Shown here: positions 1 to 9,590 of the stretch, piece by piece
Layout: each line of letters opens with the position of its first letter
Position numbering within the stretch: the stretch's first letter is position 1
Assembly (NCBI RefSeq): GCF_000026945.1
Contig: NC_012867.1
Coordinates: 496,001 to 560,000, forward strand
Length of the DNA stretch: 64,000 bases
DNA from: Candida dubliniensis CD36
Taxonomy: Eukaryota; Ascomycota; Pichiomycetes; Serinales; Debaryomycetaceae
Reading direction: 5' to 3'
Position numbers and translations under genes: made by a program
Notes under the pieces: model-generated
Database searches by the model: none
What the model saw: only the letters and a program-made list of their open reading frames with translations
Told to the model about the DNA's origin: nothing

Positions 1-659
1 TCGCAATCAGATACATCCAACATATCAAGATCCTTGTCAAACTTCAAGTTGTCCCAGTAGTTGTATTTGAGATCTTGATAGGCATCCTGTTCCGCTGTGA
101 CCTCTTCAAACCGTTTTTCCAGTCGTCTCATCTCTTGTTTGAGTTCTAGTCTTTTTATTTCGAGTTGATTTTCTTGGTCTATTATATTCGCTAGATCTTT
201 TAATGTGATCAACCTATCCCTAACTAGCTTCATTATTTCTGTGAAGGAGTGAAACGTACTGATTGATACTCTGTTTTTTTCATTATATTTCTTGATAAAC
301 CGGTTGAACAATTTAACAAACCATTTTTGATATCGATACATTATAAGGAACTTGGCATTGTACCATAATATCAATCGTAATCCTGACTCTAGGGAATTTT
401 TAAAACTCCTCGTTAATTTTTCATTTAGATTGGATGCCAATTGTGATTCGGTCAACGTGGAATAACGTGAGCCCGATTTACTGAAAATATTTTCATACGT
501 GATTTTGGGATTAATGATATATCTATTTTCATTTTCTTGGTCTTCGAGAGACAAATTCTTCAAAAGTGAATCTAATTTCACCCGTTTTCCAGAATGATCA
601 CGTAGATTATCGTCTTCGTCGTCGTCTGACCTGGAGTGCTTTTTCAGATTTTTCGTCAT
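1..659 (-). CDS. Unrecognised coiled-coil protein, 5' part only
   Basis: An open frame runs leftward from an ATG at 659-657 and leaves the window without a stop, so only the first 219 residues are visible. The N-terminus is acidic and basic, with an Asp/Glu cluster around residues 12-18. A Tyr/Trp/Phe-rich helical stretch follows at about 95-125. A long charged region from about 155 is rich in Lys, Glu, Arg and Leu and looks like a coiled coil. No signal peptide or catalytic motif is visible. It diverges from the wall-protein gene at 1853 across a 1.2-kb spacer. I do not recognise the family and give no function. The frame is convincing because it is open over 650 bases, begins with ATG and has a natural amino-acid composition. 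Confidence 0.75.
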   Translation of the reverse strand, partial: MTKNLKKHSRSDDDEDDNLRDHSGKRVKLDSLLKNLSLEDQENENRYIINPKITYENIFSKSGSRYSTLTESQLASNLNEKLTRSFKNSLESGLRLILWYNAKFLIMYRYQKWFVKLFNRFIKKYNEKNRVSISTFHSFTEIMKLVRDRLITLKDLANIIDQENQLEIKRLELKQEMRRLEKRFEEVTAEQDAYQDLKYNYWDNLKFDKDLDMLDVSDC

Positions 660-1852
660 ATGCATAAAGACATAATTGGATATTAAATTAATTTATTAAA
701 TTTCAAGTTGGCGTACGATGCAAAGTAAGGGTTGGTTGGGTGGTTGGTTGGTTCTTTACTTAGAATATAAATTGTTTGCGTGTGTGAGTCCATAGATGGT
801 TCTAGAATAAACGGGGAAATGGTGTATCCAAAAGTCGTGTCCAGCGCCAAGTGACTTTAGGGCTAATTAGGTTGATAGTAATAATCACAACATGCGCCGC
901 TTACTTACTGTGTGAAGTAATCAAATTACCAAATCTATGTTTGTATGATCTTGGCTGCTTGCAAAAGAAGAAGAAGAAATTCAGGTACAAAGTATCACAT
1001 TAGTCCACCTAAATGATATTCATACACGTGGCACGTGAGACGCGTTGTAAAAAGATGGTTAGTACTCTCGCTTAATTAAAAAGTAAAACTACTAAAAGCG
1101 CCACATTTATCTTGGACAAAGCAAAGTGATACTTCTTGAAATCTTTACTTTAAAGTTTGATTTGGGACATTTCCAATGTGGCTGTGAGGGTGGTGGTCGT
1201 GGTGGAGGAGGAGTAGTTGGCTGGCAAGAGGGCTGGTTTTTGTTACTCTCGCGATTCTGGATTCTGCATGTAATTATGATTCCTTTGATCCCACATTGCC
1301 ATTTTAAGTTGGAATGTAAATAAATTGACATGGTCTTTCTATAAAAAGAAAATTCTGCCTATGCTTAGTGGCTATAATATTATACCATATGTTGTAATAT
1401 TGCATTACTAGTTGACTGCATAAAGACATCCACAAACAATAAACTAAGGATGAAACTGTGAAGCATATACTGTGCCACGGTGATCGAGCGAGGCATTGTT
1501 ATTGTTCTTCCTTTTGTCCTTCAAATTGCCAAGTAACAAAAGTGTCCCCCTGAAAATTAAAAAAAGAACAAAAACACCTTATAGGATAACTCTGTACTGC
1601 ACAAAACCCGTTCCAGCTATGTCAATGTTTCAACAAAACATACACAACACATACTAAGCCTGGACACCAAAAAGCTTGCACAATATAAATACCCCAGGAC
1701 TTGGACTTTTCAGGACAATTGATTTTCTTTTTTTCAGTATAATCTTTATTTTTCCTTATTATTCAACAATACTTTTAGAAATTAGAATCAATTTATACTT
1801 AATTTTCACTTTTAAATCAAATAATCAACTTTAATCAACAATACAAATCGAA
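660..1852. other. Divergent intergenic region with tandem E-boxes
   Basis: This spacer lies between the leftward partial gene and the rightward PGA23-like gene. It holds two adjacent CACGTG boxes and an ACGCGT box at 1025-1045, listed separately, a GT/GGT-rich stretch at 1180-1230, and a pyrimidine-rich segment (1720-1800) just before the start codon. The short open frames at 1107-1331 on both strands look like chance, with no domain or sensible composition. Confidence 0.6.
1025..1045. promoter_or_regulatory. Tandem CACGTG boxes plus MluI cell-cycle-type box
   Basis: CACGTG occurs at 1025-1030 and again at 1032-1037, with one base between the two. ACGCGT follows at 1040-1045. CACGTG is the core bound by yeast bHLH factors such as Cbf1, Tye7 and Pho4. 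ACGCGT is the MBF (MCB) core. The cluster lies about 370 bp upstream of the leftward gene and 810 bp upstream of PGA23, so which gene it serves is unclear. Binding is inferred from motif match only. Confidence 0.4.
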
Positions 1853-2653
1853 ATGAGAGTTTCCACATTAGTTTTATCCACATCTATAATCCCAATTGCT
1901 ACTGCACTCAACATTTCCCCTTTCCATGCTAACCAGAAGAAAGATATACTTGCTGATGCTGCTTCTGCAGCAGGGGGTGCAGCTGCTGTTGTCACATCTG
2001 GTGCTGCTGGTGCCGCAAACACTGCTACTTCCGCTGTCGCCGGCGCTGCTGATGCTGCCGCTTCTGGCGCCGCTGGTGCTGGTAAGACTGCCACTTCTGG
2101 TGCCGCTGGTGCTGCTGATACTGCCGCTTCTGGTGCCGCTGGTGCTGGTAAGACTGCCACTTCTGGTGCCGCTGGTGCTGCTGATACTGCCGCTTCTGGT
2201 GCTGCTGGCGCTGCTCTGGGTGTAGAAACTGCTGATGTTGGACAAGAAACTTCTGGTGCAGGAAGCTTAGGTGGTGGTCTGAGCTCATCCAATAGTACAA
2301 GTCCTGTGGGTGGTTCTGGTGCTTCTAATAGTACAAGTCCCTCCGGTGGCTCTGGAGCATCTAATGGTACAAGTTCAGGGAGTGGTTCCGGTGTTGGTGC
2401 TGGTTCTGGATCTGGCTCTGACAGTGGCTCTGGCAGTGGTTCGGGTTCTAGAGGCAGTATTACCGGAAATTCAATTGCTACTGGTGCTAGTTCTGGTCCA
2501 GAAGGCTTGGGTATTTCTTCTTCCATTAGTCAGTCAACTACTAAACAATTGCAGACTTCGGGTGGTTCTTCAAATTCAAGTAGCTCAGCTGGTATGGGTA
2601 ACGTAGTGGTTGGAATGAATGCCGTTGCCTTAGCTGCATTAGTCTTGATTTAA
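1853..2653 (+). CDS. PGA23: GPI-anchored Ala/Ser/Gly-rich cell-wall protein
   Basis: This 266-residue protein has the three marks of a GPI-anchored wall protein. There is an N-terminal hydrophobic signal peptide (about residues 1-19). The middle is of low complexity: Ala/Gly/Thr-rich at 35-121, then Ser/Gly-rich at 135-255. A C-terminal hydrophobic tail (about 248-266) follows small residues suited to anchor attachment. A 22-residue unit is repeated twice plus a partial third copy at 69-121. It probably reaches the plasma membrane or the glucan-linked wall; biochemical function is unknown. The symbol rests on my memory that PGA23 neighbours PGA22 and KAR4 in C. albicans, and no domain proves it. 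The start is the first ATG, directly before the signal peptide. One CTG codon (residue 122) is probably Ser. The large open frames on the opposite strand are by-products of the repeats. Confidence 0.7.
   Translation: MRVSTLVLSTSIIPIATALNISPFHANQKKDILADAASAAGGAAAVVTSGAAGAANTATSAVAGAADAAASGAAGAGKTATSGAAGAADTAASGAAGAGKTATSGAAGAADTAASGAAGAALGVETADVGQETSGAGSLGGGLSSSNSTSPVGGSGASNSTSPSGGSGASNGTSSGSGSGVGAGSGSGSDSGSGSGSGSRGSITGNSIATGASSGPEGLGISSSISQSTTKQLQTSGGSSNSSSSAGMGNVVVGMNAVALAALVLI
2057..2215 (+). repeat. 66-bp in-frame tandem repeat in PGA23
   Basis: Two full 66-bp units (22 residues each, Ala/Gly/Thr/Ser-rich with a GAGKTATSG core) lie at 2057-2122 and 2123-2188, followed by a partial third. 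The unit keeps frame, so copy-number change would alter length without breaking the protein. Such length variation is usual in yeast wall proteins. Confidence 0.85.
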
Positions 2654-3054
2654 AATATAACGTTAATTATATAGGTATTGGAATAGAAAATTGTAAAGGA
2701 TATATTAATTGTTTAGTTTTTGAATTTTTGTAAGCAAAAAAAATGTGTTGGGTGCAAAATTGATAGAGAAAAATTGTGCGCCAATTTGCAGGGGGTCTTT
2801 TTTTTTTCCAAGAAAAAGGAATATGTACGTTTATATGTATTGATGCATCAACATGTCAAGTTAAAGCATTGGCATTGTCCGATAGCAAGTCCTTGTCCTT
2901 TCCTTGTCTAGAAAAATGAAAATCATGTCTTCAAGGGATGTGACAACTGTAAAGCTGATGCTTAAAAAAAAGAAGTATTGCACTCAGTTGTGATTTTTCA
3001 TTTTAATTCTGTTTTTCTTCATCACAATTCATTTGTTGTTAACTTATTAAAAGT
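2654..3054. other. Intergenic spacer between two wall-protein genes
   Basis: The 401-bp spacer is AT-rich with poly(A) and poly(T) runs (around 2746, 2802 and 2964) and a pyrimidine-rich stretch just before the next ATG. I see no RNA gene. A 63-codon open frame at 2720-2911 looks like chance. Confidence 0.5.
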
Positions 3055-3552
3055 ATGAAGTATTCAATTTTAACTTGGCTTGTTATAGCATCGTATACAG
3101 TATTGGCTCAAGATGGAACAACTGCAACAGGGTATACCACGACTATAGTGATTCCTGGCTCTCCACCAGGTGGCACAGCTACCCAAAACGGAGGTACAGA
3201 AAATACAGGGACCGTTCATACAACTGAGCATTTAACAACGGGAACTGAAGAAACCCATACCACTGGTACCACACCAGAAACAACAACTATTGTTGTTCCA
3301 ACGACCACTTTTGAGAATACAACTACCCATGAAACCTCAGCTGAAAATACAACCACTGTACACCATAATACAACCACTATTCATCCAAATGCAACTGGAA
3401 CGGGAACGGAAACTGAAACTGAAACAAGAACTGGCACCTTAACAGGTACCGGAACTGAAGGACCAGCACTTACAACAACAACTGTTGCTGAAGCCTTTTC
3501 ATTGGCTGCTGGTGCATCTTTGGGATACTTGGTTGCTTTATTGTTCTTATAG
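3055..3552 (+). CDS. PGA22: Thr-rich GPI-anchored cell-wall protein
   Basis: The 165-residue protein has a signal peptide (residues 1-18, probable cleavage after LA before QDG). A Thr-rich body carries many N-glycosylation-type Asn-X-Thr sites and alternating Glu-Thr runs near residues 118-128. The C-terminal hydrophobic tail (about 147-165) is typical of GPI attachment. It probably sits in the cell wall or outer plasma membrane; a molecular role cannot be read from it. It follows the PGA23-like gene in tandem, and the two may have arisen by old duplication of a secreted cassette, although their bodies differ. The symbol comes from remembered neighbour order in C. albicans (PGA23, PGA22, KAR4) and should be confirmed by alignment. 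Confidence 0.7.
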   Translation: MKYSILTWLVIASYTVLAQDGTTATGYTTTIVIPGSPPGGTATQNGGTENTGTVHTTEHLTTGTEETHTTGTTPETTTIVVPTTTFENTTTHETSAENTTTVHHNTTTIHPNATGTGTETETETRTGTLTGTGTEGPALTTTTVAEAFSLAAGASLGYLVALLFL

Positions 3553-3799
3553 TTGATTGAATCTTTTTAATGGTTTATTGTTTGATTGACGTACCCCCAC
3601 TCGTCAATTTGTTTTTTGTTCGTGATAATTTTGCTATATAGTATTTTAATATGTTTGTTTAATAAGAAGTGTATGCAATCTCATTTTTAATATATAATAT
3701 GATAATAACCAAATACGAAAAAAGGTAAACTAATACCAATACCAAAGCTGGACAAGATACTATCGGAAATATCATATTATAGAGCTCGACTACATAATT

Positions 3800-6181
3800 C
3801 TATAGACTATTGTTACTTGAAGTAATGATAGTTGCAGTACCAAACATATCACCCGACTCAACCGATTCAGCCTTGCTATTCAAATCTCCAGCTTCGGTCG
3901 TCTCTTTTCCAATAAATTTATCTAATGAATTTGCATGACTTTCGACCTTGTCAATTGAGTTGTTTCTGCTGTTGACATAAATCTTGCCGTTGCTTTCGTG
4001 ATTTCCATTGGATAATAAATCTTGACACAATTGATCATAGTAGTTTTTCAACTCACGTAAATCCAGAATAGAAAGGGATTCAAAATTGGAATTATGAAAC
4101 TTTGTTAGCTGTTCGATATCAACAATCAATTCTTCCGATAGAACTTCTGGTTTTGATTTAGATGGAATCGCTGGTTGTACACTAGATATAGTGGGGGCTG
4201 GTATAGCCTCCGCTTGTTGAGCCGTCAATGGTTGTGAGTTAGTCTGACTGGGGGACAAGTTACCAAACCATTTATCTAAAATTTGTATACTGGTAGTTCT
4301 ATTGCGACCCGCAGTTGGCCTCTTATTCATAGTAGCATCGCTATCTCCATCTTCTATGGACTGTAATGAAACATTGGAAACATTGTTGTCCTGGTGCAAA
4401 TGGGAAGGAATAGCTGGTTGGTTAAGTTTGGTCATAAATTCGGAGACTCCACTTGTAAACTTAGCTGTGATTGAATTTCTTTTATAATGCCCAGGATTTG
4501 CTGTGGCATTTTCTAATGACGACGAGCGTGTACGAGAATGAATCGGAGACACTTTGCTTATAAAAGAATTGGTCTTTTTCAAATTCGATTGAGGTGAATC
4601 GTTTTCTTCCTCGTCGTAAACACCTTCTGTAGTTCCGCTTGCTGAACTGAATCTTCCCAAAATATTTCGCATCATTGCAAACCCAGAATTCTCTTCAAGC
4701 TCTTCCGTTGGAGTTGGTAAGCTAGGAAATTTTTCTTTTCTCAAGGAGCTAGATCTGGATCTTGTTTCATTAATCTTGTTACTAATTGTGTTTAATAATG
4801 ATGAAGATCTTGATCTTCCGGTCTCTTCTTCTTTTATTCTGTTTTCGTTTGCTTTCATCTCATTGGCAAGCTCACCATCAGGAAATTGAAAATGAGTGAG
4901 CAACTCCTCGTCAACTAGCTTATCAATTGGGTGGTTCAAAACACTGCTATTTCGTAAATCTGAAGAAATTTCAGTCTCACTATTTGACAATAGTTCTGTT
5001 ATTGTCATATTAGATAAATAAACTATCATTGCTTCAAAATTGGTTAAATAGTAATTTAATTCTCCTGTGTTTAGAAATTTTTGGTTTATATATGATATCA
5101 AGTCTTTATCGTTTGTGAAAAACTTGAATTCGTCGCTAACTATGTGGCTCTGCTCTTGTGGCAAATCTTGAGAATTCAGCAAATTCAAATACCCAAGTAT
5201 ATCTGATTTCTTGTATTTGCTGCTACTCAAAGGAGCTCTTTCTTGTGCTGGGTTATACGATAAGTACAAATTGATTTGATACAACTCAATAGGCAGGGAA
5301 TCAATAAGATTGAGGAAATTTCGAATAAATAAAAATGACAAATATAAATCTTTCGTTTCAAGCTTGTACACAAGCAAATAAATCAAAGCAGGTAATAACA
5401 AGTCGTTGTTTATTTCCTTATTCTCAAATCCCTTTTGTGCAAATAATTTGATTAGATTCTTGTGCAAGCTAACTATCTTCTTAAGTTTGGCGTAGGGGGT
5501 GATTTCTGTATTCAAGCTTGTTAAATCTTCTTGCAACAGTATCAATTCTTGTTTATTCAAGTTGTCAATGATATTGACCAATTTATCTTGATTTCCAAGG
5601 TCTTGATCGATAAAGTGTTTAAATGATAAATTAAGTTGGCGTAAACAGTTTAATTTTTCCTGTAAAAACTCTTGGTATATTGTATCCTTCTGATCAAATC
5701 GAAATATCTTGTCATACAAGCAAATGTCATCACCCAAACTAACTGACTGAAACAACTCCAACTCTGCCAAATGGATTGATTCAAATATTGTTAATAATTT
5801 GTAGTAATTGAAGACACGCAACTGATACAATGCGTCGTTATCTGACCTTTTCAATAGTCTAATAGAAGATGTGCTATAATTTGCTATGGCCAATAGATAA
5901 TCAAAAACTTTTGGGTTTTCATTGAAATAATCGCAGTGGGAAATTAGCTGTTTTTTTGTGGAGTTTGATTGGGTGAATATACATATTGTCAACACATTCA
6001 AATCCTGGTAGAACTTTTTGAATAGATTAGATAACTCCGTGATTGTTAATGGTGCTTGATATCTTGGCTCCTTTAAATATCGTAGAAATAGCTGGACGAA
6101 GGAACTTATTTGTGGATGTAGAATGAGATTTGTCTTGACATCTTCTTCAAGTCTTGAAAGTAGCGGATACAGCGGGTCCAT
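3800..6181 (-). CDS. MUK1: VPS9-domain Rab5-type GEF (MUK1-like)
   Basis: This 793-residue protein has a helical N-terminal half and a disordered Ser-rich C-terminal half. The VPS9 signature appears at about residues 255-275 (LLLPALIYLLVYKL) and 370-390 (YYLTNFEAMIVYL), matching the conserved helices of guanine-nucleotide-exchange domains acting on Rab5-family GTPases. In S. cerevisiae, Muk1 is a VPS9 protein that activates Vps21 on endosomes, and its overall layout fits best. The region from about 430 to 720 carries many RSRSSS and SxR clusters, probable kinase sites. The gene converges on PGA22, leaving 247 bp between the stops. The start is the only upstream ATG before the conserved region. 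I am confident of the VPS9 fold and less sure of MUK1 rather than VPS9 orthology; no CUE domain is visible, which argues against VPS9. Confidence 0.75.
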   Translation of the reverse strand: MDPLYPLLSRLEEDVKTNLILHPQISSFVQLFLRYLKEPRYQAPLTITELSNLFKKFYQDLNVLTICIFTQSNSTKKQLISHCDYFNENPKVFDYLLAIANYSTSSIRLLKRSDNDALYQLRVFNYYKLLTIFESIHLAELELFQSVSLGDDICLYDKIFRFDQKDTIYQEFLQEKLNCLRQLNLSFKHFIDQDLGNQDKLVNIIDNLNKQELILLQEDLTSLNTEITPYAKLKKIVSLHKNLIKLFAQKGFENKEINNDLLLPALIYLLVYKLETKDLYLSFLFIRNFLNLIDSLPIELYQINLYLSYNPAQERAPLSSSKYKKSDILGYLNLLNSQDLPQEQSHIVSDEFKFFTNDKDLISYINQKFLNTGELNYYLTNFEAMIVYLSNMTITELLSNSETEISSDLRNSSVLNHPIDKLVDEELLTHFQFPDGELANEMKANENRIKEEETGRSRSSSLLNTISNKINETRSRSSSLRKEKFPSLPTPTEELEENSGFAMMRNILGRFSSASGTTEGVYDEEENDSPQSNLKKTNSFISKVSPIHSRTRSSSLENATANPGHYKRNSITAKFTSGVSEFMTKLNQPAIPSHLHQDNNVSNVSLQSIEDGDSDATMNKRPTAGRNRTTSIQILDKWFGNLSPSQTNSQPLTAQQAEAIPAPTISSVQPAIPSKSKPEVLSEELIVDIEQLTKFHNSNFESLSILDLRELKNYYDQLCQDLLSNGNHESNGKIYVNSRNNSIDKVESHANSLDKFIGKETTEAGDLNSKAESVESGDMFGTATIITSSNNSL

Positions 6182-7025
6182 GATAAAGCATATATCTTAA
6201 AAATTAATAAGAACAAAGTGTAAACTTTAAGATTTGTTAAATTCCCTGACAAAAAAAGTGTGTAACCTTTTTTGACGAATGGTTCAAGGTAGTAATGAAT
6301 AGATCAAGAGTAAAAAGATAAGTGATTTCTTGTAGTTAAGGTTTCTTTTTCTTTTACTACTTTAACGCAACACCAAAAAAAAAAAAAAAAAAAAAAAAAT
6401 ATAACCACGCCTCCTTTGAATGCTCGTACCGCGTAGTCACTTTTTCTTCTTCTCGTTGGCTAAGGGGATTGGGTAACGAATAATAATAATAATGATGTAG
6501 TAATAATATCTTAATTTAACATGGATAAGCTAGAGTTTATTATTGAAATTAGAGGGGAATAGATCACCCAATTTATTTAATTATGGGAGAGGTGATATAA
6601 AGATATTGTTACTGTGTTTTAGAATTGCTTGCACAGTCTTCTGAATACCGTTTTGAGTAATTTTTCTAAGTATGAAATCTAAACAAAGAGTGTAATAGTT
6701 GTTAACACTAAGGTGGGTTAATAATGATATTTAGTATCTTGTGATTTAGGTTGTGTGTATCCATATCACTCCTCACTAGTGAACACATTTGGTCCCTCTT
6801 TCATTTGAAATCACAAAATTGAATTCGAAAATAACAACTCTTATATGTACATGGTACGCATTGCTTCAATTAATAAATAAAACTGGATACTGTATCAAGT
6901 AATAACTTAGTTATAGTCAGTTTATTGTTTGAATGTGGTTAATTAAAAAAAAAAAAAAGTAAGTTCTGAACTGTGGTTATGATTTGTCAGGGTTCTCGCC
7001 TAAAAAAAATATATGCAATAAAAAA
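6182..7025. other. Intergenic region upstream of MUK1-like gene
   Basis: The region holds the promoter of the leftward MUK1-like gene and a 25-base A run at 6375-6399. It is otherwise AT-rich. A TGTTA...TAACA pair (6700 and 6836) resembles retrotransposon LTR ends but lacks target-site duplications. I see no open frame worth keeping. Confidence 0.5.
6375..6399. repeat. 25-base poly(A) run
   Basis: Twenty-five consecutive A bases, the longest homopolymer I noticed in the window. It lies about 200 bp upstream of the MUK1-like start codon. Read on the gene's strand it is poly(T), a nucleosome-depleting element common in yeast promoters. Confidence 0.9.
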
Positions 7026-7099
7026 TGATTCCGCCCAGGATCGAACTGGGGACGTTATGCGTGTTAAGCATATGCCATAACCAACTAGACCACGGAACC
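7026..7099 (-). tRNA. tRNA-Val (anticodon AAC), no intron
   Basis: Read on the minus strand from 7099, the 74-nt sequence begins GGTTCCG, pairs with CGGAATC at the 3' end (one G-U pair) and ends in discriminator A at 7026. The D-arm contains GGTCTAGTTGG (internal A box), and the T-arm contains GTTCGATCC (B box) closed by a CCCAG/CTGGG stem. The anticodon stem TATGC/GCATA encloses the loop TTAACAC, giving anticodon AAC, which reads valine codons. No intron follows position 37. A run of T needed for RNA polymerase III termination lies just beyond the 3' end on the minus strand (AAAAA at 7021-7025 in plus). Confidence 0.95.
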
Positions 7100-8053
7100 A
7101 ATTGATGGAAGTTAAAAGCTTTTGTGATTTTTATCATATAAAATAATATATGATTTCAATTCTTCGAGAACTGATTTAAACTAGCAAGAATTTACTAAAA
7201 CATTATAAATCCAGTCTTAATTATACACTTATATGGTTATCTTTGATTTGATAACGTTTAGGAGGCATTTATCTTTATTGTTAAATTGAAGGCTAATCCA
7301 CTGATATCACGTGACATGATTATAATCTTCCACAATTAATACTAAACATGTTCCAAAGACATATAAAAGTACATATTTGTAGTATATTTTATGAATTGTT
7401 TATTCAAGCTATATAGGAAAGTAAGTTTTAACAGTATTGGTAATAAGATATTTTTACTGGTTTTGGTTGAAATTGGAATTTAATCTTGACCAAAAAAATT
7501 TATACACTATCATATTGTAATATTGTTGTTTGAAAATTTTTCTTGAAAAACTGTGTAAAAAAGACAAGCAGAGATATCTAATTACAGAAAAGAGGAAATA
7601 ACAGTTTTAAAACTTTTTATTTAAAAACCATAAGATAGTTCAGTCAATCGAACCAATAGTTGCAATATTTCAATTCATTATTTTTTAGGGTTTAGTGAGT
7701 GGCTTTTTTTTCCTTGCAAAATTCTCAATTTCTCACAAACACACTGATATTTAAATTAGAAAACTGAAAAAATTTTTTTCTTTTAATTCATCATCACTTT
7801 TCTTTCAAAATTGTCTTTCTTCAAACCAAGCTTAAAAGAGTATGCATTGCATTTCCTTTCCCAATCCAAAATGTTAATAAAAAAAATATTATGTTTTTGA
7901 TGATAACCTTACTCAGCTCACTCAGAGTTTTGACGATGCTGATAACATTTCCTTTTTCCAACATTCATCATTTTAGCTGATAATATAATATTTTTTGATA
8001 CATTTTTCGCGAGAACTTTGGATCTTATGAATTGATAAATACTAACATAAATT
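7100..8053. other. Intergenic region between tRNA-Val and KAR4 3' end
   Basis: The stretch is AT-rich with no convincing open frame. It holds a TCACGTGA palindrome at 7307-7314. That site is 200 bp upstream of the tRNA in the tRNA's own direction of transcription. The KAR4 3' end lies on the right. Confidence 0.5.
7307..7314. promoter_or_regulatory. TCACGTGA palindrome (Cbf1/Tye7-type site)
   Basis: The 8-bp palindrome TCACGTGA is the preferred core for yeast bHLH factors of the Cbf1/Tye7 type. It stands alone, near only the tRNA gene, and no protein gene starts nearby. It may be chance. Confidence 0.25.
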
Positions 8054-9178
8054 CTACTTAGCAGAGATGATTGGACTTTTAGGTCTCAAGTCTTCGATTT
8101 CATTTGTTTGCGGGACCAAGAATTGAGTGGTAGTGGCTGTTGTTGTTGTATTTGGATTAGTATTAGCACCAATACCATTATTAGACTTGTATTTGATCAT
8201 TGATTTTGCGTACAATTCCTCATTGTACTTGACTGGATCGAAATTGTTGATCAACACATCTGGCCCCATAATGACCCACCCAGCACGTAATCTGATTGGA
8301 GTCGAATACCCCAATTTAGATGGAACCAAATGTAATCTTCTGTTGGAGTTGGAAAAGTTCTCAGCAACTCTGTATATAGCTTCTGGAACAGCATTGTATG
8401 TTGACTTCTGTCGTGTCTTGTCATTTGGGGATTCAATTTGCAAATCAGTATCAATGTTGCAATGAATCAAATGATTATCGGTAGATCTTCTCACGGTGCC
8501 TGTAATACACATCCAACAATGCCATTGTTGTCTTTCAAACAACGGAATTACCTCTGTAGCACCGGAGTTATGTGGATAATATGGTGATTTATCATCTATC
8601 GGCAAAAAGATCAACTCTTCTGATCTTCTAAATCTTTTATTGAAGTTGTCATTGTTCAAAAGTCTTGTCAACTCTTGAATCTTCTGGGTTGTTGCCCAGA
8701 TGAAAAGAAACCCAGGTTTTGAACACAACTGATGAATGGGAATGCTGTTCAATATTGGCAAAATGAATTGGTTCTCAGCTAGAGCACCAATCATAATGAC
8801 ATCAAAACGGATGTTGTAATTCTCTATCCATCGATTTAATGTGGGTACTATCTCACCAGTGGTACATCTGGCACCATAAGCTTGCGAGGTGTGCTTTTTA
8901 ATTTGAAGACGTTTTAAATGGTGCAACTTTGCCAATTTGGGATATCCTTCTAACGGGTTTTTCACGTTCCTAATAAGTTTAACGCCTGGCTCTCCAGTGT
9001 GGACATAATGGTTGCAATAATCAACAGTTTCCTTCGTTACTTTGACTAAATTACTTTTCTCGTTAGACTCAGTTGTTCTTGAGGATGCTTGAGTAGCATA
9101 GGTGCTTGATGAAATAGTGTTGTTTGTGCTTGAAGTCGATGAAGAGGCTCGAGAGCCAAACTTATTGTAAGTATACAT
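8054..9178 (-). CDS. KAR4: KAR4, METTL14-like MT-A70 family protein
   Basis: This 374-residue protein belongs to the MT-A70 family. The segment CWMCITGTVRRSTDNHLIHC (about residues 217-236) and the later RRLHLVPSKLGYSTPIRLRAGWVIMG region match the conserved end of METTL14/Kar4 proteins. The catalytic DPPW motif of METTL3/IME4 is absent: at the equivalent place (about 120-130) the sequence reads FDVIMIGAL. This fits the non-catalytic Kar4/METTL14 branch. In S. cerevisiae, Kar4 acts in mating and karyogamy gene expression and in the meiotic mRNA-methylation complex. The first 45 residues are Ser/Thr-rich and disordered, as is the Thr/Asn-rich tail. It diverges from the spliced gene at 9591 across a 412-bp shared promoter. 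The start is the only suitable ATG. Confidence 0.88.
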   Translation of the reverse strand: MYTYNKFGSRASSSTSSTNNTISSSTYATQASSRTTESNEKSNLVKVTKETVDYCNHYVHTGEPGVKLIRNVKNPLEGYPKLAKLHHLKRLQIKKHTSQAYGARCTTGEIVPTLNRWIENYNIRFDVIMIGALAENQFILPILNSIPIHQLCSKPGFLFIWATTQKIQELTRLLNNDNFNKRFRRSEELIFLPIDDKSPYYPHNSGATEVIPLFERQQWHCWMCITGTVRRSTDNHLIHCNIDTDLQIESPNDKTRQKSTYNAVPEAIYRVAENFSNSNRRLHLVPSKLGYSTPIRLRAGWVIMGPDVLINNFDPVKYNEELYAKSMIKYKSNNGIGANTNPNTTTTATTTQFLVPQTNEIEDLRPKSPIISAK

Positions 9179-9590
9179 TTAGTACCTCTCTTTTTTATGC
9201 ACTAATAAAAGCCAAACCTCTAATGAAGTTAGATGAAAGAAAGAATAAAAGAAGTTAAGAACAAAACAAAAAAGAGAAAAGGCACTTAATTGATTAATTT
9301 GCCATTATGTGTAATTTATATTCAGATCACTTTTCTGTGGGTTGTAAAAGTATTGTTTCAAATACTTGGTGTCAGAAGATATATTACTTGTTTCAAACCT
9401 TAAATTTCGAACAAACAGATCCAAGAACACACACACAAAAAAAAAAAAAAAAACTTAAAAAAGAATTTAACATACACAACCCAACCAACGCATACAGTTT
9501 TGGTTGCAAACACTTCAACAAAATATCTTAACAAGGTGTACACAATTGTATAAAACAACACTGAAACGCCCTTGAAGTTTATGAAACAAA
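9179..9590. other. Shared divergent promoter of KAR4 and the 9591 gene
   Basis: The 412-bp AT-rich spacer contains a 17-base A run around 9437. It must hold both promoters. I see no clear pheromone-response element (TGAAACA-type), although ATGAAACAAAATG directly precedes the rightward start. Short open frames here are chance. Confidence 0.5.

Noticed and set aside
1831..2526. 231-codon Pro/Glu-rich open frame opposite PGA23
   Set aside because: It is the mirror of the Gly/Ser/Ala codon repeats of a gene with a clear signal peptide and GPI tail; no domain and no independent promoter.
6700..6836. TGTTAACA...TAACA boundaries near the tRNA, like a solo LTR
   Set aside because: Flanking 5-bp sequences (ATAGT and ACTCT) do not match as a target-site duplication, and no internal LTR features are visible.
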